Assembly: GCA_016713785.1 (NCBI GenBank)
Contig: JADJOM010000001.1
Span: forward strand, 186,001 to 250,000
Reading direction: 5' to 3'
Source: Gemmatimonadota bacterium
GTDB lineage: Bacteria > Gemmatimonadota > Gemmatimonadetes > Gemmatimonadales > GWC2-71-9
Length of the DNA stretch: 64,000 bases
Shown here: in pieces, positions 8,714 through 16,924 of the stretch
Layout: the number at the start of each line of letters is the position of its first letter
Numbering within the stretch: the first letter of the stretch is position 1
Translations under genes and position numbers: made by a program
Notes under the pieces: generated by a model
What the model saw: the letters and a program-made list of their open reading frames with translations, nothing else
What the model was told of the DNA's origin: nothing
The model's database searches: none

Positions 8714-11700
8714 TTACCGGCAGGTCACGGTGAAGGTGGTGGCGGCCAGCAGGCCGGCGGTGACCACGATGGTGCGCGGCGTCGGGCCGGCCACGGTGCA
8801 GTTGCCGGGCACGTTGCGCAGCCGCACGAAGTAGCTCTGCGGGATGAGGCCCGGGAACGTGACGCTGCCGTTCGCCGCGATGGGCTGCAGCAGCCCCACG
8901 CCCTTCCCCTCCACCCGCACGTCGTAGCCGGCGGGGAGGTTGGTGCCCGTGGTCTCGGTGGTCACCAGCAGGTCGCCGGTGGTGGGCAGCGGGGTGGTGG
9001 CGCTGACCGCCGGGCTCCGCGGCCCCTCGAGGCCGGCGCCGTTCACCGCCGACACCTCGTAGCTGTAGGTGGTGCCGGTGACGAGGCCGGCGTCGGTGTA
9101 GCCCAGGCCGGTGGTGCTGTCGGCCAGCACGCCGTCGCGGTAGACGCGATACCAGGCGATGCCGCTCTCCGGATCACCCGCGGCGGTCCACGCCAGGGTG
9201 ATCGCGGTGCCGCTCAGCGGCACGGCGCTGAGCCCGCCCGGCACGCCGGGCGGCGTCTGGTCCGGCAGGGTGGCCACGAGCACGGCCACGCTCGACGGCC
9301 CGGTGATCCCGGCGCCGTTCACCGCGCGCACGGTGTAGCTGTACCCGGTGTTCGGGGCCAGGCCGGCGTCGCTGAAGCTGGTGGCGGCGGTGCTGCCCAC
9401 CCGCGCGCCGTCCCGATACACCTCGTAGCCCTGGATGCCGCTCTCGGCGTCATCCGCGGGGTTCCACGCCAGGTCGATCGCGGTGCTGCTCACCGCGGTG
9501 CCGGCGAGCCCGGTCGGCGCCGACGGCGGCGTCACGTCGAGCGTGGTGGCCGTGACCGGCCCGGCCAACGGCCCGACCAGCCCCTGCCCGTTCACCGCCA
9601 GCACCGTGTAGGCGTAGCTGGTGCTCGGCACCAGGCCGGTATCGGCAAGGGCCGTGAGCGCGGTGCGCCCGACTTCCACGTCATCGCGGAAGACCCGGTA
9701 CTCGCCGACGCCGGTCTCGGGATCGGGGGCGGCCTGCCAGCTGAGGTCGATGCGGCTGCCGCTCACCGCCGTGGCCGCGAGCGCCACGGGGGCGCCGGGC
9801 GGGGTGGCGTCGAGGGTGCGGACCTGCAGCGTGGCGCTCCGGGCGCCTTCCAGGCCGGCGCTGTTCACCGGGGTCACCTGGTAGGCGTGCAGCGTGAAGG
9901 GGGTGAGCCCCTGGTCGCTGTACCCGGGGGTGGTGCTCGAGTCGCGCAGCGCGTTGTCGCGGTAGATCCGGTAGCGGATCACGCCGGTGTTGGGCGCGGC
10001 CGGGTTCCAGGCCAGGTCGATGCGATTGGTATCCACCCGCGTGGCGGCCAGGCCGGTCACGGGGGCGGGCGCGGGGCAGCTCACCTGGAAGGTCACCAGC
10101 GTCGAGTCGCGGCCGCTCACCAGCCGCGGCACGGCGGCGGGGGCGATGCAGCTCGGCTCCACGTCGGCGAGCGAGACGGTCACGTCGCCGGGGTCGATGC
10201 CGGCGATGCCCAGGGTGTCGTTCACGGTCATGTGCAGCGTGTCGGGGGTGCCGAGCACCGGGGTGACCACCACGTCGTAGCCGCCGGGATCGGTGCCGGG
10301 GCCGGTGGTGCGGGTGATCACCTGCAGCCGTTCCACGCAGCGCACGCTGAAGTCGGCGCGCGCGGTGTCGCCGGGGAACACCGTGGCCACGCGGGCAAAG
10401 GCCGCGGCGTCGGTGCAGCGGTTGGGGGCGTTGCCGAGCGTCACGGTGTAGCGCCCCGGGGCGCCGCTCGCGTTGTAGAGCGGCACCAGCCCGCTCAGCA
10501 GCGCGCTGTCGCCGGCCACCAGGGTGGCGGGGGCGGCGGGCGCGGTGTCGATGGCCGCGGCGGGGGTGAGCAGCGGCGCGTAGCGGATCGTGTCGGAGAC
10601 CGGCACGGGGTCCAGGTCCAGCGTGGCGGTGCGGAGGTCGAGGTGCCCCAGGGGCACGCAGGTCACCGTGTACTGGGAGACCACCGTGTCACCGGAGAGC
10701 ATCACCAGCTGGTTGGTGGCGGGGCGGGCCACGGCGCAGTTGCGGCGCACCCCGTTGAGCGTCAGGTCGAGGCGGCCGGTGCCGCCGCGGCGCGGGTTCT
10801 TCGGGATGAAGTCCTCGAGCACCGTGTCGGCGGGGGTGAGGCCGCCGGGCACCTGGATCGTCTCGGGGAGGTCGGCACGGCCGACGCCGGTGGTGTCGCG
10901 GCGCGTGGCGGTCACGGCGTAGCGGGCCGGCTGGTCGGGGCCGGTGGTGGTGGTGCGGACCAGCAGGTCGGCGAGCGGGATGCAGTGCACCCGGAAGAGC
11001 GTGTCGGTGGCGGTGCCGCCCAGGGCGATGATCTCGCTCGAGGCGATGGCCACCGTGTCGGGGTTGGGGAGGCTGTCGTAGCAGTTCCCGGCGAGGCGGG
11101 TGAGCCCCACGTGGTGGGGGAAGCCCTTGCCGGAGCGGACCTGGGTGAGCTGGAGGCTCCCGTTGGGGAGGATGATCGAGTCCACCGTGTCGTGGCGGAG
11201 GTCGCGGATCTTGAGCAGCGGCAGCGTGTCGAGGAACGCGGGGCGGAGGGCCAGCCCGATCGAGGGGGGCAGGTCCTGGCCGGTGGTGATGGTGCGGACC
11301 ATGAGCGGGCCGTCGCTGAAGTTGCGGATCAGGCTCCGGGGCTGGATGAGCGGGATGGCGAAGCCGGTCTGCAGCAGGTCCTTCTTGCCGAAGAGCGAGA
11401 ACTTGGCGCCGAGGTTGAGGTTGAGGCCGAGGGCCACCTTGGTCTCCCAGTCGAGGGAGACGGGGAGGCCGGCGTTGAAGCCGAGGAGGGCGGCGGCGGC
11501 GGCTTCGGCGTAGGGTTCGAGGTTCACGTAGGGGCCGGCCACGCCGTAGACCAGCACGTTGAGCTCGGGCACCACGGCGATGCGGAGCGAGGCGGCGCCT
11601 TCCACCCCCTCGAACTGCGGGGCGGTGGCGTCGAAGAGCGAGGTGGCGCCGGAGACCGGCTGCCAGCCGACGCCGCGGTTCCACTGGACCCCGGCCGCCA

Positions 11701-12850
11701 CGCCCACGCCCGCCTGGAACTTCCCGGTGAAGACCGTGCTGGCGGTGACGGTGGGGGTGAGGTCGAGGGAGATCTTCTTGGTGAAGATGAACAGCACCGG
11801 CATGGGGCCGATGAACGTCACGTAGGGCCGCCGCTGCTCGATGAAGGTCTCGCTTTCCTTCTTGTACTTCTCGGTCACGTTGCCGCTGCCGGTGACGGCG
11901 AGCTTCATCTCGTAGCTGTCGAGGTAGAGGCCGAGGTCGCCGCGGAGGATGGCGTGGAGTTCCTTGAGCCGGAACCAGCTGATGCGGGCGCCGACGTCGA
12001 TGCGGGGGAGGAAGTCGATGTGGCCCTGGTTCACCTTGAAGTCGAGGGTGCCGGCCACGGCGCCGCCGAGCTTGAGGTTGAAGCCGAGGCCGTCGAGGGT
12101 GCAGCAGAGCCCGTTGGCCATGAGACGCACGCCGGGGGCCATGTAGACCGTGGTCCAGGGGCCGACCCAGCCGCCCTGGCCGGGGCGGAGGGCGCCGGCG
12201 GAGGCGGCGTCGGTGAAGGCGGTGTTCTCGAAGCCGCCGTCCTGCACCGCCTCCTCGACGTACGCCTCGGTGGTGCGCAGGGTCAGGCGGGTGCCGACCA
12301 GCTCGCGGTGCAGCACCCGGCGGAGGTAGCCCTGGCCCTGGGCGCCGACGATGATCGTGCCGGAGTCGGTGTCGGGGGCGGGGGCGCGGAGGACCTCGAA
12401 GATGTAGATGCCGGTGGTGTCGTTCCACGCGATGAGCCGCACCGAGGTCGAGTCGAGGATCCGGGTGCAGGCGCAGAGGGTGGTGAGCTGGACGGTCAGG
12501 TCGGCGTGGCCCTGCTTGCCGCCGGCGGTGGCGCTGATGGTGGTGGCGCCGATCGAGTCGGCGATGACCATGCCGTGGGCGTCGACGTGGGCCACGCGGG
12601 GCGAGCTGCTGGACCAGGTGACGGCTTCGGTCGGGAGATCCCGGCCGGCGGAGTCGAGGACCTGCGCCACCATGTGGACGGTATCGCCGGGGGCCAGGAA
12701 CTGGGTGGCGGCGGTGACGACGACCTGCTGCACCCGGTTGATGCGGTGCGGGCCGGTCGAGTCGTCGAGGAAGCAGGCGACCAGGGACGTTCCCAGGAGG
12801 AGCAGGGAGCGGAGGGAGCGTTTCGAATCAGGACGGGGGGAGTCTGGCAT
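8714..12850 (-). CDS. Giant lipoprotein with Ig-like and four fibronectin type III domains
   Basis: This 1378-residue protein has a signal and lipobox (LLLLGTSLVAC) followed by FLDDSTGP, the same post-Cys style as its neighbour. Residues 40-125 are a BIG_2-like domain (VVVTAATQFLAPGDT, WSSSSPRVAHV). A long middle part (about 130-620) has no family I recognise. Four fibronectin type III units follow (repeated IDLAWNPA, YRVYRDG, YTDAGL and TYSYTVRAVNGAGL), at about residues 935-1310. The last 70 residues end in a carboxypeptidase-like TTETTGTNLPAGYDV beta sandwich, which also occurs earlier. A surface adhesion or matrix role is likely. It lies next to the integron but is not part of it. Confidence 0.85.
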   Translation of the reverse strand: MPDSPRPDSKRSLRSLLLLGTSLVACFLDDSTGPHRINRVQQVVVTAATQFLAPGDTVHMVAQVLDSAGRDLPTEAVTWSSSSPRVAHVDAHGMVIADSIGATTISATAGGKQGHADLTVQLTTLCACTRILDSTSVRLIAWNDTTGIYIFEVLRAPAPDTDSGTIIVGAQGQGYLRRVLHRELVGTRLTLRTTEAYVEEAVQDGGFENTAFTDAASAGALRPGQGGWVGPWTTVYMAPGVRLMANGLCCTLDGLGFNLKLGGAVAGTLDFKVNQGHIDFLPRIDVGARISWFRLKELHAILRGDLGLYLDSYEMKLAVTGSGNVTEKYKKESETFIEQRRPYVTFIGPMPVLFIFTKKISLDLTPTVTASTVFTGKFQAGVGVAAGVQWNRGVGWQPVSGATSLFDATAPQFEGVEGAASLRIAVVPELNVLVYGVAGPYVNLEPYAEAAAAALLGFNAGLPVSLDWETKVALGLNLNLGAKFSLFGKKDLLQTGFAIPLIQPRSLIRNFSDGPLMVRTITTGQDLPPSIGLALRPAFLDTLPLLKIRDLRHDTVDSIILPNGSLQLTQVRSGKGFPHHVGLTRLAGNCYDSLPNPDTVAIASSEIIALGGTATDTLFRVHCIPLADLLVRTTTTGPDQPARYAVTATRRDTTGVGRADLPETIQVPGGLTPADTVLEDFIPKNPRRGGTGRLDLTLNGVRRNCAVARPATNQLVMLSGDTVVSQYTVTCVPLGHLDLRTATLDLDPVPVSDTIRYAPLLTPAAAIDTAPAAPATLVAGDSALLSGLVPLYNASGAPGRYTVTLGNAPNRCTDAAAFARVATVFPGDTARADFSVRCVERLQVITRTTGPGTDPGGYDVVVTPVLGTPDTLHMTVNDTLGIAGIDPGDVTVSLADVEPSCIAPAAVPRLVSGRDSTLVTFQVSCPAPAPVTGLAATRVDTNRIDLAWNPAAPNTGVIRYRIYRDNALRDSSTTPGYSDQGLTPFTLHAYQVTPVNSAGLEGARSATLQVRTLDATPPGAPVALAATAVSGSRIDLSWQAAPDPETGVGEYRVFRDDVEVGRTALTALADTGLVPSTSYAYTVLAVNGQGLVGPLAGPVTATTLDVTPPSAPTGLAGTAVSSTAIDLAWNPADDAESGIQGYEVYRDGARVGSTAATSFSDAGLAPNTGYSYTVRAVNGAGITGPSSVAVLVATLPDQTPPGVPGGLSAVPLSGTAITLAWTAAGDPESGIAWYRVYRDGVLADSTTGLGYTDAGLVTGTTYSYEVSAVNGAGLEGPRSPAVSATTPLPTTGDLLVTTETTGTNLPAGYDVRVEGKGVGLLQPIAANGSVTFPGLIPQSYFVRLRNVPGNCTVAGPTPRTIVVTAGLLAATTFTVTCR

Positions 12851-13018
12851 GGTGCATCGTCCGGGAGGCCACGGCGGTCACGGGGTGTGGCAGCAGCGCG
12901 GCAGGCGCCTGACTGGGGCCATGAGCCGAAGGTAGCAGTGGCTGGTATAAGGGAGGGGGGTGGGAGGGGTGAAACTATTGATAGGCGGCTCGGCGGCTCG
13001 GCGGTTCGTCATGAAGGG

Positions 13019-13057
13019 CTGTCATCCTGAGGGAGCGCAGCGACCGAAGGATCCCTC
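13019..13057. repeat. Dispersed-repeat-like motif TGTCATCCTGAG...GAAGGATC
   Basis: The block contains TGTCATCCTGAG followed by AGCGCAGCGACC and GAAGGATCCCTC. I know motifs of this form as dispersed intergenic repeats in several bacterial phyla, but only one copy is in this window, so the call rests on resemblance. Confidence 0.3.
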
Positions 13058-13086
13058 AAGGGCCGGCAGGGGCCCTCGGATGCGCC

Positions 13087-13590
13087 GGCAATGATGCTGG
13101 CTCGCCCGGCAACGCCGCAGGGTCGGGCGGCAATTCGGCGAGGTCCGCCGGCAATGACGCAGGGTCGGGCGGCAATGCTCCCGGGTCGGCCGGCAACGCC
13201 GCAGGGTCGGGCGGCAATGCTCCCGGGTCGGCCGGCAACGCCGCAGGGTCGGGCGGCCATGCGACCGGATCGGTCGGCCGTGCGGCGGGATCGGGCTGAC
13301 GTTCGCCAGGATCAGTCGGACATGCGGCGGGATCGGCCGGCAGCCCGTCTGGGTCCGGCGGAAGGGCTCCCGGGTCGGCGGGCATGGCTCCCGGATCGGG
13401 CGGCCGGGTTCCGGGATTGGCCGGCACGGCTCCCCGGACCGTCGGCGCGGAACCTGGGTCCTCCGGCAACGGGGACAACTTCGGCGGCCGTGGCTGCAGG
13501 TCGGCGGGCAATGCCCGCAACTGCGGCGGCAATGGTTACGAGTCGGCGGGCAAGGACTGCAGCTCCGTCGGCAATTCTCCCGGTTCGGGT
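13087..13590. repeat. 24 tandem 21-bp units upstream of intI
   Basis: The stretch divides exactly into 24 units of 21 bases, most starting GGCAAN and ending in a TCGGCC or TCGGGC type of tail. Units differ by substitution but none has an indel. In the phase of the unit the plus strand would encode a heptapeptide of type GNAAGSG, but one unit (13297-13317) opens with TGA. The minus strand stays open throughout as LPADPGA/LPPDPAA heptads (from 13532 to 13056). Several frames are open because of GC content, so coding is not settled. It fills most of the gap between the large lipoprotein gene and intI; no other gene is seen in 12851-13685. Confidence 0.85.
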
Positions 13591-13685
13591 GCCCGGGGGG
13601 GGCTGGCGACCGGGGCGCGTTTTGGCGGGGGGGTGCTGCGTCGGCCGGGTGGGGGTGGCGGGGGGAGGCCGGGCTACCGTGGTGC

Positions 13686-14678
13686 ATGGCGCAGAAGTCG
13701 GTATTCCTGCAGGAGTGCCGTAATAAGATGCGGCTCCGGCGGTATAGCCCGCGGACCGAGCGGGCCTACCTGGGCTGGATCGTGCGATTCATCCGGTTTC
13801 ACGGGAAGCGGCATCCGGCCGGGATGGCGGAGGCCGAGGTGGCGGCGTTCCTCACCCACCTGGCGGTGGAGCGGGCGGTGGCGGCGGCGACGCAGGTGCA
13901 GGCGTTGAGTGCGCTCCTGTTCCTGTACCGGGAGGTGGTGGGGCGGCCGTTGGCGTCGCTGGGGCAGGTGCACTGGGCTCGGAGCCGGGCGCGGCTGCCG
14001 GTGGTGCTGACGCCGGAGGAGGTGGAACGGGTATTGGGGGAGCTGGGGGGGGCGATGCGGTTGGTGGGGCTCCTTTTGTATGGCGCGGGGTTGCGGCTGA
14101 TGGAGTGCCTGACCTTGCGGGTGAAGGACCTGGACGAGGCGCGGGGGGAGATCCGGGTGCGGCAGGGGAAGGGGGGTCGGGACCGGGTGACGATGCTGCC
14201 GGCGGCGGCGGTCGAGCTGTTGCGGGGGCAGCTGGCGGCGGCGCGGCGGGTGCATGGGCGGGACCTGGCGGCGGGCCGGGGGGTGGTGGAGGTGCCGGGG
14301 GCGTTGGGGCGGAAGTACCCTGGGGTGGGTCGGGAGTGGGGGTGGCAGTGGGTCTTTCCGGCGACGCGGGTGTATGCCGATCGGGGGACGGGGGAGGTGC
14401 GTCGGCATCATCTGCATGCGTCGGCGGTGCAGCGGGCGTTCAAGGAGGCGGTGCGGCGGGCGGGGGTGGTGAAGCGGGCGACGTGTCACAGCCTGCGGCA
14501 TTCCTTTGCGACGCACCTGCTGGAGGCGGGGTACGATATCCGGACGGTGCAGGAGCTGCTGGGGCACCGGGAGGTGGGGACGACGATGATCTACACCCAC
14601 GTGCTGAATCGCGGGGGGTTGGGGGTACGGAGCCCGGCGGACCGGCTGCCGGGGGCGGGGTCGCCGCCGCACAGCTAA
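13686..14678 (+). CDS. intI: Integron integrase (tyrosine recombinase)
   Basis: The 330-residue protein has a SAM-like N-terminal core-binding domain and a tyrosine recombinase catalytic domain. The residues are Arg 137 (GAGLRLMECL), His 268 and Arg 271 (HSLRHSFATHL), His 294 (LLGHREVGTT) and the nucleophile Tyr 303 (MIYTHV). The insert that separates IntI from XerC/D is present at about 203-243: ALGRKYPGVGREWGWQWVFP then GEVRRHHLH. It should act in the cytoplasm on folded single-stranded attC sites and on attI. It points toward the array, with its stop codon a few bases from the first recombination-like sites, opposite to class 1 integrons. No LexA box was found upstream. Confidence 0.97.
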   Translation: MAQKSVFLQECRNKMRLRRYSPRTERAYLGWIVRFIRFHGKRHPAGMAEAEVAAFLTHLAVERAVAAATQVQALSALLFLYREVVGRPLASLGQVHWARSRARLPVVLTPEEVERVLGELGGAMRLVGLLLYGAGLRLMECLTLRVKDLDEARGEIRVRQGKGGRDRVTMLPAAAVELLRGQLAAARRVHGRDLAAGRGVVEVPGALGRKYPGVGREWGWQWVFPATRVYADRGTGEVRRHHLHASAVQRAFKEAVRRAGVVKRATCHSLRHSFATHLLEAGYDIRTVQELLGHREVGTTMIYTHVLNRGGLGVRSPADRLPGAGSPPHS

Positions 14679-14731
14679 GGGGTTAGCTTGGTGACCGAGG
14701 ACCGGTCCGCAGTAGAATCACAAGTTAGACG
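14679..14731 (+). other. Candidate attI region
   Basis: Two integrase core-site candidates lie just after intI: GTTAGCT at 14682-14688 and GTTAGAC at 14724-14730. The second is followed by a degraded copy of the start of the 439-bp cassette; the first matches better the R'' box (CGCTAAC, 14974) that ends the first cassette. Either could be the attI crossover point. No palindromic attC-like arms surround them, as expected for attI. Confidence 0.55.
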
Positions 14732-14973
14732 GGGCACTCCCGTGAGGCGTGCGGGTGCGGCGGGGGGGCCGCGGCCGGGCGCCACCGCCGGCCGGGAGCA
14801 CGCCCCGCCGCGGGCCGCCGGGGCACCCCGGGGCCGGTGTCCGCGGGCCGCCGGCGGCGGGCCGACGCCGCCCCCGGGGACGCGGCGGGCGGGCCCCGCG
14901 CAGCCCCCGGCGGGGCGCCGAGTCACCTGCGCGCGCCGGGCCTGGCGTGGGCCGGCTCCGCGCGCCGCCGCCG
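14732..14973. other. First cassette, extremely GC-rich, no gene seen
   Basis: Almost only G and C for more than 200 bases. An open frame runs through it into the next attC, but its composition (Pro, Arg, Gly, Ala) and lack of a start signal make it an unlikely gene. The first bases resemble the opening of the 439-bp cassette. Confidence 0.5.
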
Positions 14974-15092
14974 CGCTAACGCGCATGGACCAGCCAGGGC
15001 GCGGCCGCGGTGGCCAGGCTGGCACGTCCGGCCCTGCCCGGGTAAGTTCTCCACATCTAGCCGCGCCCGCTGGTCATGCGCGGGCGTTAGAC
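14974..15092 (+). other. attC site 1
   Basis: R'' CGCTAAC and R' GTTAGAC lie 119 bases end to end. The arms GCGCATGGACCAG and CTGGTCATGCGC pair with an extrahelical base, as is typical of attC. Confidence 0.85.
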
Positions 15093-15525
15093 GGCGGAGA
15101 AGCACTCCCCAGTGAGGCATGTCGCCGGGAATGTGATACTGGGCCCGCGCATGGCCGGGCGGCCCAGGCCGCACGCTGGATCAGCACGGGCCGTTCCGCG
15201 TGCCCGCCGCACCCCAGTCTCGATGGCACCCACCTCGGCCTGGCCAGTCGCGCGCCCGCCAGGGGTCCGGGCCGGCAAGCGGCCGACCGGGCGGGACTTC
15301 GCCAGCGCAGCCCACGACGGCCGCCCGCCGGCCCTCTGTCCAGCCGCCGCCGATCCCGGTGTCCGCGTGGTGCCCCGGCGCAGCCCCTGCGCGACCCCTG
15401 ACGCCGTCTAACATCCGCATGCAGCTGCCAGGGCGCGGCCGACGGCTGGCGCCGGGCTGGCACCACCCGGTACCGCCGGGTAGGTTCTCACTCCTATGCC
15501 GCGCCCTGCAGCTGATGCGGGGCCG
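15087..15525 (+). repeat. 439-bp repeated cassette, copy 1
   Basis: This is the first of eight near-identical cassettes, all exactly 439 bp from TTAGAC to the next crossover G. It contains an open plus-strand frame (GTG at 15112 to 15411, 99 codons) whose stop lies in the R'' box, and open frames on the other strand (for example 15087-15278). Comparing copies 2-4 with this one by hand gives roughly 8, 11 and 12 differences at codon positions 1, 2 and 3 of the plus frame, so there is no clear sign of protein-level selection. It may be non-coding (promoter, RNA) or simply replicated. No Shine-Dalgarno sequence precedes the GTG. Confidence 0.9.
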
Positions 15526-15531
15526 TTGGGC
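15406..15531 (+). other. attC site 2 (ends repeat copy 1)
   Basis: R'' GTCTAAC and R' GTTGGGC, 126 bases. The inner arms CCAGGGCGCGGCC and GCCGCGCCCTGC pair. Confidence 0.88.
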
Positions 15532-15567
15532 GGGCATTTTGAAACGGCATTTCTCAGCAGACGTCGA

Positions 15568-16116
15568 ATGAGGCGTAGCGGTCCGAAGCGCGATCACCCG
15601 ATCGCCTCCAATGAATCCCCGGCCAAGCAGCTCGCTGGCTTCATGGCCAAGTACGATCCGGCGGTCGGGAGACTGGCCCGCGCAACCCGCGCGGCGCTCC
15701 GCAAGCGACTTCCCACCGCCACCGAACTGGTCTACGACAACTATCAGTTCCTTGCGATCGGATTCTCAGCGACTGAGCGCGCGTCCGACTGTCTCGTCTC
15801 GCTGGCCATCTCGCCGAAGGGCGTAGCCCTCTCGTTTTACTACGGCTCATCGTTGCCAGATCCCGACGGGATCCTGCTCGGAAGCGGAAACCAGAATCGC
15901 TACGTCCGTCTCGACAGTGCGGCAACACTGGCGTGTCCAGCGGTGGAGGCCTTGATTCGCGCAGCAATTGGAAAGGCAAAGACTCCTCTGCCGACACTCG
16001 GGCGAGGCGATACGGTGATCAAGTCGGTCTCGGCGAAACAACGCCCGCGTCGGCCAACCCAGAAGCCGCCCAACAACACGTTGCAGCGGACGCGCCCAAA
16101 GACGGCGCGCCGCTGA
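15568..16116 (+). CDS. DUF1801 domain protein (cassette gene)
   Basis: About 182 residues from the ATG at 15568. Residues 20-150 carry the DUF1801 pattern: TATELVYDNYQFLAIGFSATER, then SLAISPKGVALSFYYGSSLPDP, GSGNQNRYVRLDS and an IKS.. tail. The family has a YdhG-like alpha/beta fold and no assigned reaction. It is the only gene of its cassette (15526-16124), whose TTGGGC start matches the R'' GCCCAAC. The frame runs through most of the attC (NNTLQRTRPKTARR), so the last 20 residues are attC-encoded. A related gene lies in the cassette at 37308. Confidence 0.88.
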   Translation: MRRSGPKRDHPIASNESPAKQLAGFMAKYDPAVGRLARATRAALRKRLPTATELVYDNYQFLAIGFSATERASDCLVSLAISPKGVALSFYYGSSLPDPDGILLGSGNQNRYVRLDSAATLACPAVEALIRAAIGKAKTPLPTLGRGDTVIKSVSAKQRPRRPTQKPPNNTLQRTRPKTARR

Positions 16117-16131
16117 ACGTGAACGTTAGGC
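16068..16131 (+). other. attC site 3, short (64 bp)
   Basis: R'' GCCCAAC and R' GTTAGGC enclose arms CGTTGCAGCGGACGCGC and GCGCGCCGCTGAACG. At 64 bases it is half the length of its neighbours and belongs to the classic 59-base-element type, so this cassette may come from another array. Confidence 0.92.
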
Positions 16132-16145
16132 CACGACGTGACTCT

Positions 16146-16769
16146 ATGCGACCACTCCCAAGCGTTGTTACACTCGTCGCGCTACTCGGCTGCCACACTA
16201 GCAGCTCACAATCTATGCCAACGCCTCCCCACGCATGGGCCCTCGCGGTGCAGGACGCCCACCGCCGCGGTATCTATCCATCGGCGGCCTCTCTATTGAC
16301 CGGATCCCTCGCTGAGGCCCTTACCCGACACCGGTTGCTTGCCCTGCTCGGACCCGCTGGACTCCGCGCCCTCGACGAGGCGGCCGAGACTCTCGTTGCG
16401 ACCCCGCTCAGCATTCGCCCGCCGGGTCATGAACTCCGTGCCCTGGCGATGCTTAGTGACTCCGTGATGCCGGGCGCCCCGCTCGGACTTCGTAGCCTTT
16501 GGGCCTTGATGGCCGAGCCCACCGCTCCTCCGCCAGAAGCGCCGCCAACCTCTGCAGACCTCCAGGCGGCCGATGAGCTGTACCGGGGGCTAGCCGCAGT
16601 GGTTGACTCCACCGACCCCGATGAACTGGCCGGTATGTCCGATATTCGCATCCTCGACTGGATCGGCACGGACCCCCCTCCCCAGCCTCAACTCCTGGGG
16701 GCGGATTGGAGCACAGTGCGCGCACTCCTGCTCCAACACCAGGTCCACCGGGCCTCACTCCTAGAGTGA
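16146..16769 (+). CDS. Cassette-encoded lipoprotein, function unknown
   Basis: The protein has 207 residues; the start at 16146 gives a signal peptide with the lipobox ALLGC (Cys 16). The mature part is rich in Ala, Pro and Leu and mostly helical by eye (LAEALTRHRLLALLGPAGLRALDEAAETL), with no motif I recognise. It fills the cassette 16126-16899, whose TTAGGC start pairs with R'' GCCTAAC at 16781. A membrane-anchored periplasmic location is inferred from the lipobox. Translation signals near the start are weak. Confidence 0.75.
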   Translation: MRPLPSVVTLVALLGCHTSSSQSMPTPPHAWALAVQDAHRRGIYPSAASLLTGSLAEALTRHRLLALLGPAGLRALDEAAETLVATPLSIRPPGHELRALAMLSDSVMPGAPLGLRSLWALMAEPTAPPPEAPPTSADLQAADELYRGLAAVVDSTDPDELAGMSDIRILDWIGTDPPPQPQLLGADWSTVRALLLQHQVHRASLLE

Positions 16770-16780
16770 TCACAAGCGTG

Positions 16781-16906
16781 GCCTAACAAGCGCATGGACC
16801 AGTCGTGGCGCGGCCGACCGATGGTTCCAGACTGGCACGACCAGCGTCGGCCGGGTAAGTTCTCCACATCTCGCCGCGCCACGCTGGTCATGCGCGGGCG
16901 TTAGGC
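16781..16906 (+). other. attC site 4
   Basis: R'' GCCTAAC and R' GTTAGGC, 126 bases. The arms GCGCATGGACCAG and CTGGTCATGCGC are as in attC 1. Confidence 0.92.
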
Positions 16907-16924
16907 GGCTTTCTTGGAAGCGCT

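Noticed and set aside
9887..13030. 1047-codon plus-strand open frame opposite the large FN3 lipoprotein gene
   Set aside because: It is antisense to a gene with clear domains and a signal peptide; its product is a low-complexity Gly/Val/Glu/Ala string. Long antisense frames are normal at this GC content.
13087..13590. 21-bp array as CRISPR repeats
   Set aside because: There are no spacers; units abut directly and vary throughout.
14688..15401. Plus-strand frame running from intI end through attC 1 into repeat copy 1
   Set aside because: It crosses a recombination site and two cassettes, so it cannot be a cassette gene, and its composition is low-complexity.
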